Source: a virus. From it: 21,769 bases of DNA. The position numbers were made by a program, and so were the translations under genes. The stretch is from positions 1-21,769 of the IMG/VR virus record IMGVR_UViG_3300022074_000423; one strand, given 5' to 3'. Under the pieces are notes generated by a model. The model ran no database searches. It was not told the DNA's origin and saw only the letters and a list, made by a program, of their open reading frames with translations. Of this stretch, positions 7,586 to 14,162 are shown piece after piece (the stretch's first letter is position 1; each line of letters opens with the position of its first letter).

Positions 7586-8223
7586 GCTCTGACTTTCCTT
7601 ACTTCACCTGACCTGTAGCTGTCTGTCGTGCTGTAGCCTTCGCCCAACTGCTCCAGATTAGCCAGCGCCTCCATGTACCTTTGGCTGTACATCTGCATCA
7701 GATCAGGGTCGCCCTTTAGATAGGTGTACGCCTCGACAAGACAGCCATACAAAAGCGTGGACTCTGCGTTGGTGCCGAGCCAGCTTGTGCCATCTCCAGA
7801 TGCGGTGATTGAGGTGGGTTTGTGGAAGTAGTGCAGTTCTGCGTCATAGGCAGAATCAGGGGTGGGGCCGAGAATAAACGCGGTGCGGCTGAAGATGCCG
7901 TAGTACTTGGGCGCTCCCTGCGTTGTTGTTAGCGGGTACGCCTGACGTATAAAGTTTACGTCCTTGAACATCAGATACTCAAAGCCAGAGTTGTCGATGG
8001 CTAGTGAGTAGGGTGTCAAAAAATCCGTGGGCATGATGAGGTACTGGTTGCCGCTCGCCACAGACCCAGACACATTCTTGCGAAAATCAGGCAACTGGAT
8101 AGCTTTGAGAATCTTGTCCTCTGCCTGCGTAATGATTGTTGTCAAATTACTGACGAATGTTGTCTCGTTTGACTCTGTATAGTCCTGTATGGCCTGCTTT
8201 AAAGTCGTAAGGGTAAACGCCAT
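7582..8223 (-). CDS. Head-tail adaptor protein (SU10-type/tail tubular A-like), 213 aa
   Basis: Recognised by a helical N-terminus (ITQAEDKILKAIQLPDFR), a beta core (LIMPTDFLTPYSLAI, FEYLMFKDVNFIRQAYP, APKYYGIFSRTAFILGPTP, ELHYFHKP) and a C-terminal helical part (LLYGCLVEAYTYLKGDPDL followed by an amphipathic helix). This matches phage adaptor proteins such as that of podovirus SU10, which bind below the portal and carry the tail nozzle or fibres. The family call rests on recalled pattern, not a search. The ATG shares one base with the stop of the 114-aa gene (TGATG). The length of about 210 aa fits the family. The nozzle protein that usually follows is not found downstream in the window. Confidence 0.75.
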   Translation of the reverse strand: MAFTLTTLKQAIQDYTESNETTFVSNLTTIITQAEDKILKAIQLPDFRKNVSGSVASGNQYLIMPTDFLTPYSLAIDNSGFEYLMFKDVNFIRQAYPLTTTQGAPKYYGIFSRTAFILGPTPDSAYDAELHYFHKPTSITASGDGTSWLGTNAESTLLYGCLVEAYTYLKGDPDLMQMYSQRYMEALANLEQLGEGYSTTDSYRSGEVRKVRA

Positions 8224-8567
8224 CAGGATGTCTCCACGGTTACTCGACCAACAGCACCTGTCATATCAAGGCCGACAGTGCGGCTTCCAAGCGCCGTGTT
8301 GCCTCCCCCGACAGGATCGAACGCAGATAGCGCACGACTCTCATCAATACTGCCATCAGGTCGCGGAAAGCGTAGCGCCTGCGGGTCGCTTGCATTGACA
8401 TCCCCCAGCTTCAACTGCGGCTGATCTTGATCTACAACGTCTCTGCCGACTAGCAGTCCGTTCCAGCGACCGTCCTCAATCTGCCTGACCAGATCACGCA
8501 ACGGGTATCGAAACCCTGTCCGGTCACAAAAGCCAAATGCTTTCGATCCTTTTGCGTAACTGCTCAT
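8223..8567 (-). CDS. Conserved virion-associated protein, 114 aa
   Basis: The N-terminus reads YAKGSKAFGFCDRTGFRYPL, then LVRQIEDGRWNGLLVGRDVVD and DPQALRFPRPD, then a flexible Gly/Ser/Asp-rich C-terminus. The FCDRTGFRYPL...G--VGRD-VD pattern is one I recall from small proteins encoded beside connector genes of many podoviruses and siphoviruses. The single Cys in FCDRTGFRYP and the basic/aromatic mix hint at a small folded domain, but two further Cys/His residues for a zinc site are absent. It overlaps the gp4-like gene by 4 bases (ATGA). It is probably a minor structural or connector protein; function unknown. Confidence 0.76.
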   Translation of the reverse strand: MSSYAKGSKAFGFCDRTGFRYPLRDLVRQIEDGRWNGLLVGRDVVDQDQPQLKLGDVNASDPQALRFPRPDGSIDESRALSAFDPVGGGNTALGSRTVGLDMTGAVGRVTVETS

Positions 8568-9259
8568 AAGTTGTTATATCCACCGGGAGCCATATACAAC
8601 GATGCTTTTTCTCTGGAAGCGTCTGCCGCTAGATTCCACTGCTCCTCGTACACCTCTCTGAGTGCGGGTGCCAAAGGTATCGACTCAGGTTTCTTGCTCG
8701 CTATGTAATAGGCCAGACCAGCCACCATGCACGGCAGATACCGCGCTGGCACATCCATGTTGTTGGATGCTGGCTTTCCGGTGTCCTCTATTCTGTCTAG
8801 GTAGTAATACGCAAACGTATAGGTCGTTGTTGCGTCTGGCACGGGCCAGAAGTGCAACGTCAGTCCTGTCGGCTTGCGCTCAACGTAGTACTGTAGCGGT
8901 CTGCCTTGTGTCAGCTTGTTGGTCTGGTGGGCATACTGGCTCACCGAGATTCTCTGCATGGTCAGGTCAGACTGCTTGGAAGTGTCGCCTGCGTCAGTCC
9001 GCAACAGTCCCTCTATGATGTCTTGCTTCTCAGAGGTCAAATCGTATGACGAGGTGCCTGCGGCCAGAGTCTGCGTGGCATCTCTTACTGTCCACAAGTT
9101 AAGACCACGGTTCTGCCACTCCAGCATCAACAAATCCAGACTGCGCCGTGCTGTCCGGTAGTCGTAGCCGCTTCGTAGCTCAGAGCCTGCCCGCTCAAAC
9201 GCCTCCTCAAATATATCTGACAAGTCAAGAGTAAAGGCTGTCGTTCCGCTAGTCGCCAT
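8564..9259 (-). CDS. Head completion/head-tail adaptor, P22 gp4-like, 231 aa
   Basis: The helical start (LDLSDIFEEAFERAGSELR) is followed by YDYRTARRSLDLLMLEWQNR and GLNLWTV, a pattern typical of P22 gp4-like adaptors that bind the portal after DNA packaging and extend the channel. Further on come a beta part (GRPLQYYVERKPTGLTLHFW) and a helical end (ARYLPCMVAGLAYYIASKKP, VYEEQWNLAADASREKASLY). P22 gp4 is 166 aa, so this one is longer. A P22-like portal upstream supports the assignment. The ATG shares one base with the upstream stop (TGATG). The family call is from pattern memory. Confidence 0.76.
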   Translation of the reverse strand: MATSGTTAFTLDLSDIFEEAFERAGSELRSGYDYRTARRSLDLLMLEWQNRGLNLWTVRDATQTLAAGTSSYDLTSEKQDIIEGLLRTDAGDTSKQSDLTMQRISVSQYAHQTNKLTQGRPLQYYVERKPTGLTLHFWPVPDATTTYTFAYYYLDRIEDTGKPASNNMDVPARYLPCMVAGLAYYIASKKPESIPLAPALREVYEEQWNLAADASREKASLYMAPGGYNNL

Positions 9260-9384
9260 CAGACCTTCCTTCCTCTCGTCCTGCCTCTACGAGCCAAGCC
9301 GTTCCTGCACTTAGCCTTCTTGGTCTTTTTTGACTTGGGCGCATTCTTGATCTGCTTGCCCATCTGCGCTCTGCTTATAGGCAT
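9259..9384 (-). CDS. Tiny basic protein, 41 aa, starting MPISRAQMGKQ
   Basis: I chose the ATG at 9384 rather than the longer open frame from 9462, which would run back over the end of the 89-aa gene. From 9384 the gap to the upstream stop is 4 bases. The product (MPISRAQMGKQIKNAPKSKK and then Arg/Lys-rich to RTRGRKV) has about 16 Lys or Arg in 41 residues and almost no acidic residue. Its start shares ISRAQM with the major capsid protein (MAISRAQMLKEL). Similar very small proteins with this start occur in marine phages as I recall. It may bind DNA or the capsid interior; that is inference. Confidence 0.7.
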   Translation of the reverse strand: MPISRAQMGKQIKNAPKSKKTKKAKCRNGLARRGRTRGRKV

Positions 9385-9388
9385 ATCA

Positions 9389-9658
9389 TCACCAGTTCTT
9401 ACAAGACCAATAACGAGCAGACATCTTGCTTGGCGGCTTGGAGTCGCACTTGTGTCTGGCACGGAAAGACTTACGCCTTTTCGGCTGGCTCTTCTTGATC
9501 TTCATGTTCTTGTCGCCATAGCGGATGATTTTTTCTTTACCATCCTCACACGCCTTAACCATAAACTTCTTCTTGGGGTGGCTGGGCGTTCGCTTTGGCT
9601 TGTTGCACGACATGGACTTTTTATTGACCTTGCCGCCCGACTTGTAATACATGCGCAT
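9389..9658 (-). CDS. Small basic Cys-containing protein, 89 aa
   Basis: Lys/Arg-rich: MRMYYKSGGKVNKKSMSCNK, PKRTPSHPKKKFMVKACEDG, KEKIIRYGDKNM, then RRKSFRARHKCDSKPPSKMS and ARYWSCKNW. Four Cys (SC-N, AC-D, KC-D, SC-K) and two His could form a metal site, but spacing is irregular. I recall this family (CNKPRRTP-HP-K...VKAC--G-EKIIR-G..., KSF-ARH..., SA-YW) as widespread in marine phages with no known function. The ATG shares one base with the stop of the 84-aa gene (TAATG). The N-terminal MRxYYKxGGK is shared with the 72-aa protein two genes upstream. Confidence 0.76.
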   Translation of the reverse strand: MRMYYKSGGKVNKKSMSCNKPKRTPSHPKKKFMVKACEDGKEKIIRYGDKNMKIKKSQPKRRKSFRARHKCDSKPPSKMSARYWSCKNW

Positions 9659-9912
9659 TACTTTCGATGCCTCGACGTTTTCTTAGCTACCTTCTTGGGT
9701 TGCTTTGAATGTTGCTTGCCTTTCTTGGTATCTGCGCGTTTTTTCCGCGTAGTCGCGGCATACTCTTTGTCGGAAAGAGACTTGATGGCTTTCTCAGGAA
9801 GGTAACGCTCACCCGTAGCTTTCTTGCCTTGGGTGCTGGGCTTGCCAGACTTGGTGCGCCACTTCTGCTTAGTCCAGTTCTTGAGGGACTTTTGCGACTT
9901 CTTGAGGGCCAT
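9658..9912 (-). CDS. Small highly basic protein, 84 aa
   Basis: About 30 of 84 residues are Lys or Arg. The order is LKNWTKQKWRTKSGKPSTQG, then GERYLPEKAIKSLSDKEYAA, then TTRKKRADTKKGKQHSKQPK, ending in a basic tail. I recall this family (W-KQ-W-TKSGKPS, RYLP-KA--SLS--EYA-T, KKGKQ---QP) in marine phages and some large DNA viruses, always short and basic and of unknown function. A nucleic-acid-binding role, such as DNA condensation in the capsid, is inferred from charge only. The ATG shares one base with the upstream stop (TGATG), within a row of four tiny basic genes. Confidence 0.77.
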   Translation of the reverse strand: MALKKSQKSLKNWTKQKWRTKSGKPSTQGKKATGERYLPEKAIKSLSDKEYAATTRKKRADTKKGKQHSKQPKKVAKKTSRHRK

Positions 9913-10130
9913 CAGTCTCTGTATCCTCCCCCAGCTTTCTTGTACGCGGCGGCAGTCATTTGCGCTTTTCTAGCAGACCACTGCCCCGGCTTTCCACCCT
10001 TACCGCCAGCCTTTATTCGATTGAATATACGCTTACGTAGTCCGGGTTTGGTGTAGTTTCCAGCCTCGTTAACGCGAGACTTGGACTTCTTCTTTTTGGT
10101 TTTTCCGCCTTTCTTGTAATACTGTCTCAT
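9912..10130 (-). CDS. Small basic Gly/Lys-rich protein, 72 aa
   Basis: The N-terminal leader MRQYYKKGGKTKKKKSKSR is followed by a small conserved-looking core, GNYTKPGLRKRIFNRIKAGG and KPGQWSARKAQMTAAAYKKA, ending GGGYRD. About 23 of 72 residues are Lys or Arg. I recall the core (NYTKP-LR-RI--RIK...GG--GQWSARKAQ) in short proteins of marine phages and some large DNA viruses. It overlaps the upstream 136-aa gene by 1 base (TGATG). Function is unknown; nucleic-acid binding is likely from composition. Confidence 0.77.
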   Translation of the reverse strand: MRQYYKKGGKTKKKKSKSRVNEAGNYTKPGLRKRIFNRIKAGGKGGKPGQWSARKAQMTAAAYKKAGGGYRD

Positions 10131-10540
10131 CAGCCGTAATTCTTCTTCAGTTTCAGAACGACAGAGTAAGTGTCGCCACTACTCGCGCCTGTGGTGGTAA
10201 AAAGAAGATCGCCCGTCTTGCCAGAAGCGGCGGCAGTGTTGGGCAGACCCACAAACTCAGAAAAGTCGAGCGTGTCGCCATAGTCAGCGATTAGCTCCCA
10301 CGCCAGAACATTGGTGGTTGCATCGCAAAAAATCTGCACACCCATGCCTTTGGTCGTGTACCAGATGCATTCTATATTGACGCTGGTACAGGCACCCTTA
10401 CTTGCAGGGTCTGCGCTTAACGCCGATACATCCACCTTGGCTACAGCCGACTCACCGGAGCCATCACTGACATTGGTGAAGTGCATAACTGCTGTGCGAG
10501 GGCCATCCTCAATAATCTTGGTTGTGACTACATCAGCCAT
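10130..10540 (-). CDS. Beta-rich virion structural protein, 136 aa
   Basis: A strong ribosome site (GGAGG, 5 bases before ATG) follows a hairpin in the upstream gap. The protein looks like a small beta sandwich: VVTTKIIEDGPRTAVMHFTN, AVAKVDVSAL, SVNIECIWYTTKGMGVQIF, VLAWELIADYG and a final YSVVLKLKKNYG. This pattern (T-IIEDGPR-AV--FT...V..ECIWY...) recalls small phage proteins located between capsid and tail genes. It could be a decoration or tail-interface protein. There is no enzyme motif, signal peptide or membrane segment. Good initiation signals suggest a high copy number. Confidence 0.76.
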   Translation of the reverse strand: MADVVTTKIIEDGPRTAVMHFTNVSDGSGESAVAKVDVSALSADPASKGACTSVNIECIWYTTKGMGVQIFCDATTNVLAWELIADYGDTLDFSEFVGLPNTAAASGKTGDLLFTTTGASSGDTYSVVLKLKKNYG

Positions 10541-10554
10541 CTTGTCCTCCAGAT

Positions 10555-10572
10555 AAAGGGGGCCATGCCCCC
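10555..10572 (-). terminator. Terminator-like GC hairpin after the 160-aa gene
   Basis: Read on the minus strand, GGGGGC-ATG-GCCCCC is followed by TTTATC, just after the stop of the 160-aa gene and just before the GGAGG of the 136-aa gene. The stem is perfect (6 bp) but the loop is only 3 bases and the T run is short. It may attenuate or stabilise mRNA ends rather than stop transcription fully. Confidence 0.6.
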
Positions 10573-10578
10573 GTCAGT

Positions 10579-11061
10579 TTATGATGCGTCTGAAGTGGTA
10601 GAGATACCAAGAAACTTGAGGACAATAACTGTGTCACCGCCGGGGTCGCCCGAAACAACAATCTCTACTTCGTCTGCCGTTTCTGTAGACGCAGTGGTTG
10701 TGCCGCCAGACATGCCGAGAACACCGTTACAAGGGAAAAAGCCCTTAAATCCTGTTGAGTTTATGGCGGGGGAGATGCCATCAACAAAACCGTCAGTATC
10801 AGCATCCGTGCCAATGTCATTAAGAGTGACAGAGTTTGAGGCGGCAGTGGTAACAGCAACCAATACGCCCATAGGGATGAAGTTTGAGGGGATACCAATA
10901 GCGGCTTCTTTACCTGTCGTTGCACCGTTAGCTACGGTAATCGTCGCCTCATAGGTGGATAACGTCATGGTACTGGTAATAGCGCCAGTAGTGGTGTTTT
11001 TGGTGATGTCTGAGAACCCGTTTTCAGATCGAACGGGGCCAGTAAAGGTAGTGTTAGCCAT
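10579..11061 (-). CDS. Probable capsid decoration/structural protein, 160 aa
   Basis: A Thr/Ser/Gly/Ala-rich beta protein: MANTTFTGPVRSENGFSD, then STMTLSTYEATITVANGATT, GIPSNFIPMGVLVAVTTAAS, SVTLNDIGTDADTDGFVD and a final DTVIVLKFLGIS. MANTTF-GPVRS-NGF is a start I recall from small marine phage proteins encoded straight after the capsid gene. It has a strong ribosome site (AGGAG, 6 bases before ATG) and its own gap after the capsid terminator, so it may be transcribed at a separate level. A head-decoration role is inferred from position and composition. Confidence 0.77.
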   Translation of the reverse strand: MANTTFTGPVRSENGFSDITKNTTTGAITSTMTLSTYEATITVANGATTGKEAAIGIPSNFIPMGVLVAVTTAASNSVTLNDIGTDADTDGFVDGISPAINSTGFKGFFPCNGVLGMSGGTTTASTETADEVEIVVSGDPGGDTVIVLKFLGISTTSDAS

Positions 11062-11117
11062 GTGATTCTCCTGTCGTGGCTAGAGTCTAATGTTCTATGT
11101 GGAACAATTAGTCAGGG

Positions 11118-11138
11118 AAAAAGGGGGCCGAAGCCCCC
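11118..11138 (-). terminator. Intrinsic terminator downstream of the major capsid gene
   Basis: On the minus strand GGGGGC-TTCG-GCCCCC is followed directly by TTTTT, 7 bases after the capsid stop codon. A perfect 6-bp GC stem, a stable UUCG tetraloop and a T run make a textbook Rho-independent terminator. It probably sets a drop in transcription between the abundant capsid mRNA and the downstream genes, or protects the capsid mRNA 3' end. Confidence 0.9.
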
Positions 11139-11144
11139 GTGCTA

Positions 11145-12053
11145 TTAGGAAGTTCCGGGCGAGCCGTAAATTCCGAGTGGATCAGATACGCCGAACGAGT
11201 AACGAGCGCGAGCTTTGTAGCGCACGTTTCCTGTGTCGAAGTCTCCGTCCATTGAAGTTTCAAGCGCGGTGCGCTCAAAGTGCTTCATGCCGTTCGGTAC
11301 ATCGGTAATCAAGAAGAAGGCATTAACGTCAGTCAGGAAGTGATTGACAGAGTAGCCTTCTGGAATTGACCCGTTGTTGCGAAGGGCGTTGATGTCGTTG
11401 TCAGCAGTTCCGACTCGACCTTCAGTCTCAAGCAAACGAGTTGCTACAAACTGGAGTGCGGGGGGAACAATCAAACGACGAGGTCGTGCCGCGATCAGCA
11501 GTCCACGCTCATCGGTAAATGCGGCGATGTTAATCACAGCATCTTCCAGTGAGGTTTCATTCAGATCAGCCGCAACGGTAGGACGGTTGGAATTAGTTCC
11601 ACCGTTTACCAGCGGGTGAGCTGTGCTGAACAGCGTTACGCCGTCACCAGACTGGAAGGTGTTGAAACCGTTATTCAACGGATTCGCTGACTTCACTTGC
11701 TTGGTATGCGCCATTGCCCTTGCAAGAGCTTTTGTATATCTTGCAGACAATGAATCATATAGATTGTCCTCCATTGCTTCTTCTGTGATGGAGAAGCCGA
11801 GAGCAATCGTTTCGTGATTATACCTAGCAGTGAACGACTCTTGCGCCGAGTCATAGCTGATGGCCGCGCCTTCAGCTTTAACTGGTGCGGCACCAAAGCC
11901 GGACAGCTTCACTTCTTCCTCAAACGAACGCTCAGATGATTCAGTTTCGTAAATCATCGTGTGTTCGTCGTCATACCGCTCATACTCCAACCCAAATAAG
12001 GCGTTGAGGCCGGGGAGCAGTTCTTTCAACATTTGTGCGCGTGAAATAGCCAT
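11145..12053 (-). CDS. Major capsid protein, 302 aa
   Basis: The shell subunit. It has a helical N-terminus (MAISRAQMLKELLPGLNALF), an acidic stretch with YETESSERSFEEEVKLSGFG, a long helix region (SITEEAMEDNLYDSLSARYT, then ALARAMAHTKQ), the segment FSTAHPLVNGGTN, RPRRLIVPPALQFVATRLLE and a C-terminal VPNGMKHFERTALETSMDGD followed by YSFGVSDPLGIYGS. Length and motifs (TAHP-VNGG, P--L-VPPAL...A--LL) match short HK97-fold capsids of the phage Mu gpT type (about 305 aa). Initiation is strong (AAGGAGACTTAGGAA before ATG), and a terminator follows the stop. Both fit the highest-copy virion protein. It lies after scaffold genes as expected. Confidence 0.9.
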   Translation of the reverse strand: MAISRAQMLKELLPGLNALFGLEYERYDDEHTMIYETESSERSFEEEVKLSGFGAAPVKAEGAAISYDSAQESFTARYNHETIALGFSITEEAMEDNLYDSLSARYTKALARAMAHTKQVKSANPLNNGFNTFQSGDGVTLFSTAHPLVNGGTNSNRPTVAADLNETSLEDAVINIAAFTDERGLLIAARPRRLIVPPALQFVATRLLETEGRVGTADNDINALRNNGSIPEGYSVNHFLTDVNAFFLITDVPNGMKHFERTALETSMDGDFDTGNVRYKARARYSFGVSDPLGIYGSPGTS

Positions 12054-12066
12054 TTCCTAAGTCTCC

Positions 12067-12654
12067 TTAAACGCCCAGCTTGGTTTCGTAGGCATGGCTA
12101 AGTGGGAGGTACGTCACAATACAGTCGGTGAAAGCATCACCTACCGTACTCTTAGGCCCATCCACGAAGTCCACAATACGAAGCGGAAGCGAGTTGGTGG
12201 TTGCGATAGAGCCACCGTCGAGAGCATTCTTGCTCCTTCCGATAGCGGTTGAACCAGCAGTGCTAACAGCAGAGACGTTGTTACCCAAACCTGTCTGAGC
12301 AATTGCCTCGTCTGCCTGCATTTGGAACAACAGCTTAGGATCATCCACGACATAAGCCATGATGTCACTTGCCGCTGTTGAAGCAGGGAAATACTGGTTA
12401 AAGGTTAGCTGACCAGTGCCCGGATCAGTGTAGGAAACGCCGACAAAGATGCCGACAGTTCCTGCCACGACAGCAGTAGTAACTGCCGCCTTTTCCAGAG
12501 TACCAGTAGCAACCAGCTTGACGAAATCGCCATAAAAGATGTCTGTGGCATAACCACTGGCAATCTTGATATGGCGCACTTTTCCGGTGAAAGAACCAGA
12601 AGCACTAAGAGTGCCTACGGGTTCTGCACCCATCGGAGTAGCCGCTGTAGCCAT
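12067..12654 (-). CDS. Capsid-associated structural protein (decoration candidate), 195 aa
   Basis: A beta-rich Ala/Thr/Gly/Val protein with FTGKVRHIKIASGYATDIFY, GDFVKLVATGTLEK, VAGTVGIFVGVSYTDPGTGQ, QYFPASTAASDIMAYVVDDP and a C-terminal ALDGGSIATTNSLPLRIVDF. I recall this type (I-IASGYA-DIF-GDFVKL, G-F-GVSYTDP-TGQ..., YVVDDP) encoded beside the capsid gene in marine podoviruses. It has no protease motif. The position just upstream of the capsid gene and the same strong ribosome-site sequence (GGAGACTTA) suggest an abundant decoration protein or minor capsid subunit, which is inferred. Confidence 0.79.
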   Translation of the reverse strand: MATAATPMGAEPVGTLSASGSFTGKVRHIKIASGYATDIFYGDFVKLVATGTLEKAAVTTAVVAGTVGIFVGVSYTDPGTGQLTFNQYFPASTAASDIMAYVVDDPKLLFQMQADEAIAQTGLGNNVSAVSTAGSTAIGRSKNALDGGSIATTNSLPLRIVDFVDGPKSTVGDAFTDCIVTYLPLSHAYETKLGV

Positions 12655-12689
12655 TTTAAGTCTCCAAACTTAGATTAAAGGCCAAAGCT

Positions 12690-12705
12690 CTCCGGTAAAC
12701 CGGAG
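12690..12705 (-). other. Hairpin after the 150-aa gene
   Basis: A perfect 6-bp stem CTCCGG-TTTA-CCGGAG (minus strand) abuts the TGA at 12706-12708. No strong T run follows (AGCTTTGGCCTTTAAT), so termination is uncertain. It may separate the scaffold mRNA from the capsid mRNA by processing or partial termination. Confidence 0.5.
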
Positions 12706-13158
12706 TCAACTTCGACCAAAGGTAGTCCGAGTTGACCGCTCAGGATTGAGAACGGGCATTCGGGGATCGTTTTGCTTTAAGAAGTTGTTGTCTACAGACT
12801 CCATCTGGCTATCGGCAACCCGCTGATAATGAGCTTCCCTCGCCCCTGCATTAGCCTCTGGCTGTTTGCATAGGAGAAGTCCTCCGATTTCGATGTTCCC
12901 TTTGAATCGGGAGTCGATGTCGGACATTACCTCTAGCTCTGGATGATCTTCTGCTTTTACAGGAACCCAACCCTCCCGAAACGCTTGGGAGACGTTCGTG
13001 TTATCCGCATGGCCCAATGTACTGGTGCGTATGTACCTGAACACCCATCCGTCTTGCGGAGCAGGGGTCGGCAATACGGAGGCCGGAAGCCACGAATCGC
13101 TAGGTCTTGTTTCAACTTCTCTGGACTCTGCGTCCCTGTTAGTGCGCTGTTCTGCCAT
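12706..13158 (-). CDS. Conserved phage head-region protein, 150 aa
   Basis: An Arg/Glu-rich N-terminus (RTNRDAESREVETRPSDSWL) is followed by DGWVFRYIRTSTLGHADNTN, a part with REGWVPVKAEDHPEL, then IEIGGLLLCKQPEANAGARE and a C-terminal helical and charged tail. The pattern W-FR-IR-S--G--D--NVS--FREGWVPV...GNIEIGGL-LC--P occurs, as I recall, in small proteins encoded between scaffold and capsid genes of marine phages. Function is unknown. The ATG shares one base with the scaffold stop (TAATG). A hairpin follows its stop. Confidence 0.76.
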   Translation of the reverse strand: MAEQRTNRDAESREVETRPSDSWLPASVLPTPAPQDGWVFRYIRTSTLGHADNTNVSQAFREGWVPVKAEDHPELEVMSDIDSRFKGNIEIGGLLLCKQPEANAGAREAHYQRVADSQMESVDNNFLKQNDPRMPVLNPERSTRTTFGRS

Positions 13159-14162
13159 TACTGAGCCTCCTTAACAAGCTGGTTGGCATATTGTTCGGGT
13201 GTTAACCCTAACCTCTTGGCTAGACTTAGCTGAGTGCGAGTCAGCTTCACCTTGCGTGGCTTTGCGCCGTTATTCCGTGAGGACGGCGCTGTGACCACGG
13301 GGGGACTTTTAGTGACGGGTTCTTCCGTAGAAACTTCCTCGTCACCAAAGTATTCTGGAAACTTAGAGCGCATCGTGCGATCTATAGTCTCAAAGTATTC
13401 GTCGGAGTTGGGGTCATACCCCTCGTCCCTGACAAGCCGCTCATGGATACCATACGCCAGAGCAGTCATGTCTTTTTCCTGACCGAACCACGGGTTGTCA
13501 GTAGCCCATTTAGCCGCTTTTTCGGTTGGCTGTGGTGGCGCTTGAACCTGTGGCTGTGGTTGCTGTACTGGCGGTTGCGGCTCTGGAAAACGCTGTGGTT
13601 GTTGGGCAAGTCTTTGCCTTTCAGCGTTCATCTGGTTCATCTGGTAATCCGCAGACTGAAACTCAGACTGAGCCTTGATCATAGCCTCTTGGGCTTCGAC
13701 AACCTTATCCGTATTTCCTTCTTCGTATGCTTGGCGATAATGACTTTTAGCTTGCTCCAGCGCCAGATTAGCTCGCTCTCTAATCTGATGAACCAGATAT
13801 CCCTCGCCTTCTTGGATGATCGCATGATACTTCTTGTTCTCATCCGCATACTTCTGTGCAACCCTGACAGCCTCTTCGCGCATCTTCTCAGCGGCTTCGC
13901 GTTGCCTACGCTCCTCATGTTGTTGATAGCGTAGTTTATTAATGCGCTTTTTGACTTTGTCTGAGTAACCCTCCAGTTCTTCATCGTCTGATTCAACTGT
14001 CTCCTCCTTGGCTTCTTTGGCCGGAGGACGACGATCCTCTGGGGGCCGGTCATCTACGACTTCGACATCAACATCGGTTTTTTCACCACCAATGGTTGTC
14101 TTGACACCGAAAAACTTGTCCTCAGTGGACATGGTTTGTTCTTCCATCTGCTCTTCGCTCAT
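13158..14162 (-). CDS. Capsid scaffolding protein, 334 aa
   Basis: Its composition is typical of a scaffold. It has an acidic N-terminus, a long Glu/Lys/Arg/Gln-rich coiled coil (from about residue 65, with YSDKVKKRINKLRYQQHEER, to about residue 185), a Pro/Gln linker (near 190-215) and a folded-looking segment (WATDNPWFGQEKDMTALAYG). It ends in a basic tail, KVKLTRTQLSLAKRLGLTPE then QYANQLVKEAQ, of the sort that binds capsid subunits. Scaffolds direct procapsid assembly and then leave. The position before the capsid genes and behind the GroES-like gene fits. The ATG overlaps the co-chaperonin stop by 4 bases (ATGA). Confidence 0.83.
   Translation of the reverse strand: MSEEQMEEQTMSTEDKFFGVKTTIGGEKTDVDVEVVDDRPPEDRRPPAKEAKEETVESDDEELEGYSDKVKKRINKLRYQQHEERRQREAAEKMREEAVRVAQKYADENKKYHAIIQEGEGYLVHQIRERANLALEQAKSHYRQAYEEGNTDKVVEAQEAMIKAQSEFQSADYQMNQMNAERQRLAQQPQRFPEPQPPVQQPQPQVQAPPQPTEKAAKWATDNPWFGQEKDMTALAYGIHERLVRDEGYDPNSDEYFETIDRTMRSKFPEYFGDEEVSTEEPVTKSPPVVTAPSSRNNGAKPRKVKLTRTQLSLAKRLGLTPEQYANQLVKEAQ

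Noticed and set aside
9320-9805. 161-codon plus-strand open frame with hydrophobic product
   Set aside because: It is antisense to the Lys-rich small genes; Lys codons read backwards give Phe/Leu, which explains its hydrophobicity. The minus-strand genes have family-like sequence and coupled starts.
13443-13934. Leu-rich plus-strand open frame resembling a membrane protein
   Set aside because: Antisense to the coiled-coil and Gln-rich scaffold gene, where reversed Glu/Lys/Gln codons give Leu/Phe/Trp.
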